DNA from: Cryptomeria japonica
Lineage: Eukaryota; Streptophyta; Pinopsida; Cupressales; Cupressaceae
Reading direction: 5' to 3'
Assembly (NCBI RefSeq): GCF_030272615.1
Contig: NC_081410.1
Coordinates: forward strand, 292,176,457 to 292,240,456
Length of the DNA stretch: 64,000 bases
Positions 57,403-64,000 of this stretch are shown one piece after another. Position 1 is the stretch's first letter; each line of letters opens with the position of its first letter. Position numbers and translations under genes: made by a program. Below the pieces are notes generated by a model. That model saw only the letters and a program-made list of their open reading frames with translations. It had not been told where the DNA came from and searched no databases.

Positions 57403-58463
57403 TGTTGGTATTTTGGTATGGTTTTGTCATTGATGTCAACACCTACTGAAAACTAGCACTTTGGAGATCCAACAACATTCATCGGCAAGCAAGTAACTAT
57501 TGCACAGTTACTGGTATATGGTTCACCAGCAGGATATAATGTTCACCAGTACTTGGAATGATATGGAAGACACTTGGTAATGTCGAAAACATTGTGTGGA
57601 CACTTTTTTTTGAAGAATTAATCATTGGTATATTCATATTTACATATTTGCTTTTACTGGCAAATAGGTCTAGGGTTATCTAGGGCTACACCAGTAGGTT
57701 TATCTTTTCCAGATCAGCATGGCACGCTATGGAGATGATTTATTATTGATGAAAATGCATTAAGCCGACATGTTTAATTGGTTATTGCATCGGATATTAT
57801 ATTGTATGTAAAATGTTTTTATTGTAATATCTTGTAGAGCCGACCTACTAAAATTGGTCTTAGGTTATGGTATAAATGTAAGATCTTATTTGTAAGATCA
57901 AATGTAGAATGCGGAAAAAGAATTGAGTGAAGGTATATGCGAGATTAAGCAGAGGTATACACAAAGATATCATTTGAAGGTGAAGCTAGGTTTTTGGATA
58001 AGCATATCAACATTACACCGGTACTGAATCCAGCATATAAAGATGCTATTTTGTGCAATACATTCTTATTGGATTGAACCATCCAACTATAGTCAGTGTG
58101 ACTCCCATTTTGTGATAGAGCAGTGAGCTCTAGGCTGTTGGCCTTTCTGCATGTGCAGACCCCATTTATGTACACTTACTATTTGCAGTAGTATCATCTG
58201 ATTGTGGGTAAGGTTTCCCATCGTGGTTTTTCCCCTTACAGGGTTTCCACGTACAAATATTGGTGTTATGTGTTGTGGATGACTTTATGTTTATGTTTCA
58301 TGCATTAATCCTTACCGGTATAGCAATTCACTGTTAACACTGTCAACCGACATACTTAATTGGTTTACACGTATTAAGCATTAAGTTGGTTAATTGGTTT
58401 TTGGTTTAAATTTATAAGACAACTGATTCACCCCCCCATCTTAGTTGTCTTCGGGACCTAACA
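57403..58463 (+). repeat. CopC2 5' LTR
   Basis: TGTTGGTATTTTGG...CGGGACCTAACA, 1061 bases. TATAAAT at 57871-57877; stem GACAACTGA/TTAGTTGTC at 58418-58449 with a C-run loop. Confidence 0.96.
57871..57877 (+). promoter_or_regulatory. CopC2 5' LTR TATA-like box
   Basis: TATAAAT at the same LTR position as in CopC1, with the conserved context GGTTATGG before and GTAAGATCTTATTTG after. Confidence 0.65.
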
Positions 58464-58465
58464 AT

Positions 58466-58477
58466 TGGTATCAGAGC
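58466..58477 (+). other. CopC2 primer-binding site (tRNA-iMet type)
   Basis: TGGTATCAGAGC, two bases after the LTR. Confidence 0.93.
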
Positions 58478-58519
58478 CTAGTCCACTTTTGCAGAAGTTT
58501 AACAACTTCAGGAGATCCA

Positions 58520-59625
58520 ATGTCTACTAATTATTTCAGGAAGGACAGTCCTAAACTTGATGGAACCAACTATGGGATATGGAAGATCAGGATGGAGACA
58601 CATCTGAATTGCATCGGTAAAGACATCTGGGAAGTTACAAAGAATAGTTATACTATATTTGGTCAGACTACTCCAACTACCTTAGCTAAAGATGAAGAGA
58701 ATGATTGCAAAGCAAGAGAAGCACTTTTGAGGGCATTATCAGATCAACAATTCATGGGATTATTAGATAGGTCTACTGCTAAAGCTATTTGGGATCATTT
58801 GGAAACACTCAATGAAGGAGATTCCATAGTCAAGATTGCAAAACTTGAAAGCTTCCGAGTCAGGTATGAACATCTGAAAATGGAAGAAGATGAAGGGATT
58901 TCTGCTTTTATGGAAAGAGTAAATGAAATTGTTTTGGGTATTAAATGTTGTGGATGAACCCTGAGTGAGGATGAAATTGTTTCAAAAATCTTAAGAGGAT
59001 TGCCACTGGCATATAAAATGAAGGTTACTGCTATAAATGAGTTGAGAACAATGCCTAATACATTAGTAACTAGGGATACATTGATTGGAAAACTTTTAGG
59101 CTTTGAAATTGAGGAATTTGGTCCTATTGCTACTATAAAAACTGATTTGGCCTTTAAAGCATCAACATCATTTTCTCCATCATTTGACAAATTAGACTGG
59201 AAAGCCATTTATGCAAGAGAACTTGAAGAAACCAGGAAGGAGAATGAAGGGCTTGAAGAACTTGAAGCACTATTTGCAAGAAAAATGCCAAAAGGTCCAG
59301 TTGGAAGTAAGTATGAAGGTAAAGCATCCTTTAAATGTTTTAACTGCAATAAGATTGGTCATATGGCTTTGAGATGCCCTAATAGACATGCTAGACTAAG
59401 AGAAGAAGCTAGAAGAACGTACAAGCCTAATCTTGAATATCAGAGATACAAATTTAAGAAGAACAAAGACAAATCTTGTTACATTGCTGATGAAGGTGTG
59501 ACTGATGATTCTGATGAGGATCTAGCAGACAATGGATGGGTTTTTGTTGCTATAATAGAAGTTCAACCGGCACCTACTGCTCAACCAGTAGAACAAGCCC
59601 TAGAAGCCAAAGTTGAAGCAAAGGA
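58520..59625 (+). pseudogene. CopC2 Gag
   Basis: I chose the ATG at 58520 (MSTNYFRKDSPKLDG) because it aligns with CopC1. The frame is also open 25 codons further upstream, but that runs through the primer site. The UBN2-type middle is conserved. A TGA at 58955-58957 replaces AGA of CopC1. The zinc knuckle CFNCNKIGHMALRC (59336-59376) is a complete CX2CX4HX4C, unlike CopC1. A basic tail YKPNLEYQRYKFKKNKDKS follows. Confidence 0.92.
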
Positions 59626-59953
59626 TGAATGGATCATTGACTCAGGATGCTCACATCACATGATAGGAGGCAAAGGTAAATTCTTGAACTTTTGAAAATA
59701 CAATGGAGGTTTAGTAAGATTTGGAGATGACAAAGCTTGTTCAATCAAAGGTAAGGGTTCAATATCTCTTAATGGTAAGCATAACACTAACAATGTCTAC
59801 TATGTTGAAGGATTAAAGCATAATGTTTTAAGTGTTGGTCAATTAGTTGAGAAAGGATTTCAGTTCCAATTCAAAAATGGAAAATGCAAAATCATGAATA
59901 AAACTGGTTTGTAAATTGCAACCGGTAATCAGACTAGAGGTAATATCTTTCAT
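59626..59953 (+). pseudogene. CopC2 protease
   Basis: The active site EWIIDSGCSHHMIGG near 59627-59670 keeps D-S-G. A TGA at 59693-59695 follows closely. The frame then continues GDDKACSIKGKGSISLNGKH and LKHNVLSVGQLVEKGF to a TAA at 59912-59914 (GAA in CopC1). All in the Gag frame. Confidence 0.9.
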
Positions 59954-61010
59954 TTGAATAACAGTGAAAATGTATGCTTGATTGCACATATAGATGAAAG
60001 TTGGTTATGGCATAAGAGACTATGTCATGTAAACTTTGATTGCATGGTAAAAATCAATACTTCTAAGGCAATTAGAGATCTACCTAAAATTGTGAAACCT
60101 CAGAATACAATTTGTAAGGAATGTCAATTTGGAAAACAAGTTAGAGCTAGCTTCAAAAGTATTCCAGAAAAATCCAATAATGCTCTTGATTTAATTCACA
60201 GTGATTTATGTGGTCTAGCTAGAACTAAAATCTTACAAGGTGATAGATATTTCATGGTAATTATTGATGATTATTCTAGAATGTGTTGGGTTACTTTTCT
60301 GAGAGAAAAATCAGAAGCACTTGGAAAGTTCAAATTATTCAAAGCAATGGTTGAAAATGAAACTGGTAAGAAAATCAAATGTTTAAGATTAGATCAAGGA
60401 GGAGAATTCACATCTAAGGACTTTAATACATTCTATGAAGTGAATGGAATCAGAAGACAATTATCAGCACCTCGGACACCACATCAGAATGGAGTTGTTG
60501 AAAGGAAAAACATAACTATCTTGGATGCAGCAAGAAGTATGTTATCAGAAGCAAATCTACCACATGTATATTGGAGAGAGGCAGTTAGCACTGCTACCTA
60601 TACATTCAACAAAGTTCACATCAAAGGTGAAACCGGTAAGACCCCTCATGAATTATGGTTTGGTAATACTCCTACTCTTAAGTATTTCAGAATTTTTGGA
60701 AGCAAATGTTATATTAGAAGAGATGAGTATATTGGCAAATTTTATCGTAGAAGTGATGAAGGAATATTTCTTGGTTATTCATCTAAGAGCAAGACATATA
60801 GATGTTTTAATAAGAGATTGCAGAAAATTGTTGAGAGTACAAATGTAAAGATTGATGAAAAATTCAGAGGAACTTCAAGGTATATAGACTTTGAACCAAC
60901 AACAGAAATTGTGACAAATGAATCTACACTAAATCCACCGGTACAGAATGAAGATCCAGTTACCCCGGTATCATCAAAGGATTCCACAGTACTTGAAGAA
61001 CAACAACAAA
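59954..61010 (+). pseudogene. CopC2 integrase
   Basis: Open without a stop. HHCC: ESWLWHKRLCHVNFD near 59994 and CKECQFGKQ near 60115. Core: LIHSDLCGL (Asp), RLDQGGEFTSKDF near 60387 (Asp; Leu replaces the Ser of CopC1) and NGVVERKNI near 60488 (Glu). The D-D-E set is complete. GKTPHELWFGNTPTLKYFRI and a variable linker to RT follow. Confidence 0.93.
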
Positions 61011-61900
61011 CAAAGACACCCCGGTATATAAGATTGAATCATTTTGAAGATCAGATAATTGGAAACAAATTTAAAGGAGTTATGACAAGAGGAAGACTGG
61101 CAAATGAAGAGGTATATCTTATTTCTCAAATTGAACCATCATCTATCAATGAGGCATGTGAAGATAAATTTTGGATTAAAGCTATGGAAGAAGAATTAGG
61201 ACAAATTGAGAAAAATAATACTTGGACATTAGTTCCCCGTCCTAAAGATAAAAATGTAATTGGAACCAAATGGGTATTTAGAAAGAAACTTAATGAAGAT
61301 GGTAAGGTTGTCAGAAATAAAGCAAGACTAGTGTGTAAGGGATATTCTCAGAAAGGAGTTGATTACAATGAAAACTTTGCACCACTAGCCAGAATTGAGG
61401 TAGTCAGATTATTCTTGGCTTTTGCAGCTCACAAGGACTACAAAGTTTATCAAATGAATATTAAATGTGCATTTTTGATTGGAGATCTTGAAGAGGAATT
61501 ATATATTGAACAACCTGATGTATTTTCCTTGACAAATGACAATGATATGGTTTGCAAGTTAAGAAAAGCTCTATATGGATTAAAACAAGCCCCAAGATCT
61601 TGGTATGCAAAATTGTATAAGTATCTTTTAATGTTTGGTTTTACTAAAGGAAATGTAGATAGCAATTTATATTACAAAATAACTAATGATGACATCTTGA
61701 TTATTGAAGTATTTGTTGATGATATAATCTTTGGAGGAGAAGATGAATTATGTAAAGAATTTTCTATTAAGATGCAACAAGAATTTGAAATGTCTGTGAT
61801 TGGAGAAATAAAATCCTTTTTAGGATTGCAAATTTCACAAACTGATAAAGGTATATTTTTGAGTCAATCCAAATACTTGAAAGAATTACTAAATAAATTT
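61011..61900 (+). pseudogene. CopC2 reverse transcriptase
   Basis: Uninterrupted. [17 protein letters not shown] near 61252, YNENFAPLARIEVVRLFLAF near 61368, [19 protein letters not shown] near 61570, [11 protein letters not shown] near 61711 (both catalytic Asp) and FEMSVIGEIKSFLGLQI near 61785. One codon is missing in SQKGVDYN relative to CopC1. YKSMIGGLLYLTQTR follows. Confidence 0.93.
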
Positions 61901-62665
61901 GGGATGGAGAACTCTAAATCGGTAAGCACACCCATGACTACAAATGACAAATTATCTCAAAGGGATGAATCTACACCTATTAATCGAACTAGATACAAAT
62001 CTATGATAGGAGGTTTACTATATTTGACACAAACCAGGCTTGGTATTATGAATGCAGTATGTATTGTTTCTAGATTTCAAAGTAATCCTAAAGAAAATCA
62101 TGAATCAACAGTAAAAAGGATTTTTCGGTACTTACAAGGCACAACAAATCTTGGATTATGGTATCCTAGAGATGAATACTTTGACCTATGTGCATACATA
62201 GATGCAAATTAGGCAGGAGATGTGGATGATAGAAAAAGCACCACTGGAGGAGTATTCTTTCTTGGAAAGAGATCAGTTTCTTGGTTGAGTAAGAAACAGA
62301 GTTGTACATCTTTATCAACAGCAAAATTAGAATATGTTGCAGCAGCAACTAACTGTACACAGGTACTATGGCTTAAGCAAATGTTGAAAGACATAAAGGT
62401 AAAATGCAAGGAACCCATTACTATATATTGTGATAACACTATAGCAATTGATATATCTAAGAATCCGGTATTACATTCTAAAACAAAACATGTTTCTATC
62501 AAACTGAATTTTTTAAGGGAAAAAGTTGAAGAAAAAGAGATAAAACTAGTTTATGTGAATACTAAAGAACAACTTGTAGATATTTTCACAAGACCTTTGC
62601 CTAAGGAGACCTTTCAATATCTAAGAGATCATCTTGGAGTCATACCACCACCGGTAGAGACTTAG
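61901..62665 (+). pseudogene. CopC2 RT tail and RNase H
   Basis: The frame is open to a TAG at 62210-62212 where CopC1 has TGG (AYIDAN then stop). It resumes DDRKSTTGGVFFLGKRSVSW, SLSTAKLEYVAAATN (Glu kept), IYCDNTIAIDISKNP (Asp kept) and the natural end VIPPPVET with TAG at 62663-62665. Confidence 0.92.
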
Positions 62666-63011
62666 ATAGTTGATGATTGTCATCAACTAGCAAAATAGAA
62701 AGACAAATCTTTTACTCCGGTCTTTGATGAGGAAGCTACTTCTCAGGGGGAGTAGTTGGTATTTTGTATGAACTTAATTTTTGTAACTTTGGAATTTGAT
62801 GTCAAAGGGGGAGAGATATCTATGGAAAAACACATTATCTTTTGAGGAGAGATTGGTATTGAAAAATAAATCTTTGGATAAACACATGTTGCTCCCAGGG
62901 GGAGAAATTGTTGTCTAAAGGAGATTGTTGGTTTTTGGTATTTGACATTTTTGTTTTGGCACTTTGATGGTTTTTCCATCTTGTGTTGCCATCAATGGCA
63001 AAGGGGGAGAT
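62666..63011 (+). other. CopC2 3' untranslated region with four polypurine-like tracts
   Basis: AGGGGGAG-type tracts near 62743, 62806, 62898 and 63000, at spacings similar to CopC1. The last, CAAAGGGGGAGAT, abuts the 3' LTR. No gene. Confidence 0.8.
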
Positions 63012-64000
63012 TGTTGGTATTTTGGTATGGTTTTGTCAATGATGTCAACACCTACTAAAAACTAGCACTTTGGAGATCCAACAACATTCACCGGCAAGCA
63101 ACTATTGCACAATTACTGGTATATGGTTCACCGACAGGATATAATGTTCACCGGTACCTGGAATGATATGGAAGACACTTGGTAATATCAAAGACATCAT
63201 GTGGACACTTTGTTTTTAATAATTAATCATTGGTATATTCATATTTACATATTTGCTTTTACCGACAAATAGGTCGAGGGTTATCTAGGGTTACGCCGAC
63301 AGGTTTATCTTTTCCAGATCAGCATGGCAAGCTATGGAGATGATTTATTATTGTTGAAAATGCATTAAGCCAACATATTTAATAAGTTATTGCATTGGAT
63401 ATTATATTGTATGTAAAATGTTTTAATTGTAATATCTTGTAGAGCTGACGTACTAAAATTGGTCTTAGGTTATGGTATAAATGTAAGATCTTATTTGTAA
63501 GATCAAATGTGGAATGTGGAAAAAGAATTGAGTGAAGGTATATGTGAGATTAAGTAGAGGTATACACAAAGACATCATTTGAAGGTGAAGCTATGTTTTT
63601 GTAGAAGCATATCAGCATTACACCGGTACTGAATCCAGCATATAAAGATGCTATTTTGTGCAGTACATTCTTATTGGATTTAACCATCCAACTGTAGTCA
63701 ATGTGACTCCCATTTTGTGATTGAGCAGTGAGCTCTAGGCTATTGGCCTTTCTGCATGTGTAGACCCCATTTATGTACACTTAGTATATGTAGTATCATC
63801 TGATTGTGGGTAAGGTTTCCCATCGTGGTTTTTTCCCTTATAGGGTTTCCACGTACAAATATTGGTGTTATGTGTTGTGGATGACTTTATGTTTATGTTT
63901 CATGCATTAATCCTTACCGGTATACCAATTCACTATTAACAATGTCTATCAGCATACTTAACTGGTTTACCGGTATTAAGTATTAAGCTGGTTAAACATT
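63012..64000 (+). repeat. CopC2 3' LTR, truncated by the window end
   Basis: TGTTGGTATTTTGG start; follows 57403 onward for 989 bases. TATAAAT at 63476-63482. The last 70 or so bases, including the C-rich stem, are outside the window. Confidence 0.95.

Larger units (their letters stand above)
57403..64000 (+). mobile_element. CopC2: near-intact Ty1/copia retrotransposon, 3' LTR cut by window end
   Basis: 5' LTR 57403-58463, primer site, one gag-pol frame 58520-62665, polypurine tract and 3' LTR from 63012. By LTR length it should end about 70 bases beyond the window, so the right TSD cannot be checked. It is the same family as CopC1 and is inserted in LTR-D. Coding damage is limited to four in-frame stops. 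By eye the LTRs differ at roughly 16 places in the first 225 bases. Confidence 0.95.

Noticed and set aside
57945-58175. Antisense 76-codon open frame inside CopC LTRs (also 39057-39287 and 63550-63780)
   Set aside because: Three of four LTR copies keep it, but they are recent copies of one sequence, so openness is explained by shared ancestry. No domain, and the fourth copy is broken.

Overview
The window is plant nuclear DNA made almost entirely of LTR retrotransposons. I found no host protein-coding gene, tRNA, rRNA or CRISPR array. Three observations point to a seed plant with a large, repeat-dense genome: Athila-type Ty3/gypsy sequence with a tRNA-Asp-type primer site, Sirevirus-like Ty1/copia polymerases with tRNA-iMet primer sites, and insertions nested in insertions. 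A gymnosperm is plausible, but the sequence does not prove it. All coding regions carry stops or frameshifts. Local names used below are GypA, GypB, CopA, TRG, CopB, ATH, CopC1, CopC2, SoloB and LTR-D.

Layout. 1-3650 (+): GypA, the 3' part of a decayed Ty3/gypsy pol (RNase H-like, RT, second RNase H, integrase). 3650-4960: non-coding, with small hairpins. 4989-7930 (+): a long broken ORF that I cannot identify. 8630-20000 (+): GypB, a second gypsy pol (protease, RNase H-like, RT, RNase H, integrase), split in its RT by CopA. CopA is a complete minus-strand copia element at 10556-17353 with TSD TATAA. 19912-21337: non-coding.

21338-54367 is a four-level nest. TRG (+) is a copia-like element with LTRs of about 2.5 kb that encodes only Gag. 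CopB (minus-strand copia, TSD GAGAC) lies in its 3' LTR. ATH (plus-strand Athila-like gypsy, TSD ATGAG) lies in CopB's right LTR. CopC1 (plus-strand copia, TSD CAAGT) lies in ATH's RT. Each junction is marked by a perfect 5-base duplication; the outermost TRG pair is TTATG/TTCTG. By eye, LTR divergence falls from the outer elements to CopC1, which agrees with the nesting order.

54549-55791 is a solo LTR of the CopB family (TSD TGGAG). 55792-57183 is unassigned and holds a tandem duplication. 57184-57402 is the start of a minus-orientation copia LTR (LTR-D), cut by CopC2. CopC2 (57403 to beyond 64000) is the best-preserved element: one gag-pol frame of about 1380 codons with four in-frame stops and no frameshift. 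Its 3' LTR runs off the window.

In each intact copia element the parts are the usual ones: LTR promoter, tRNA primer site, Gag shell, protease, integrase, reverse transcriptase and RNase H, polypurine tract. Recurring non-coding signals stand out: a C-rich-loop stem near the LTR 3' end, reiterated polypurine-like tracts before the 3' LTR, and clustered ACCGGT-type motifs in the LTRs.
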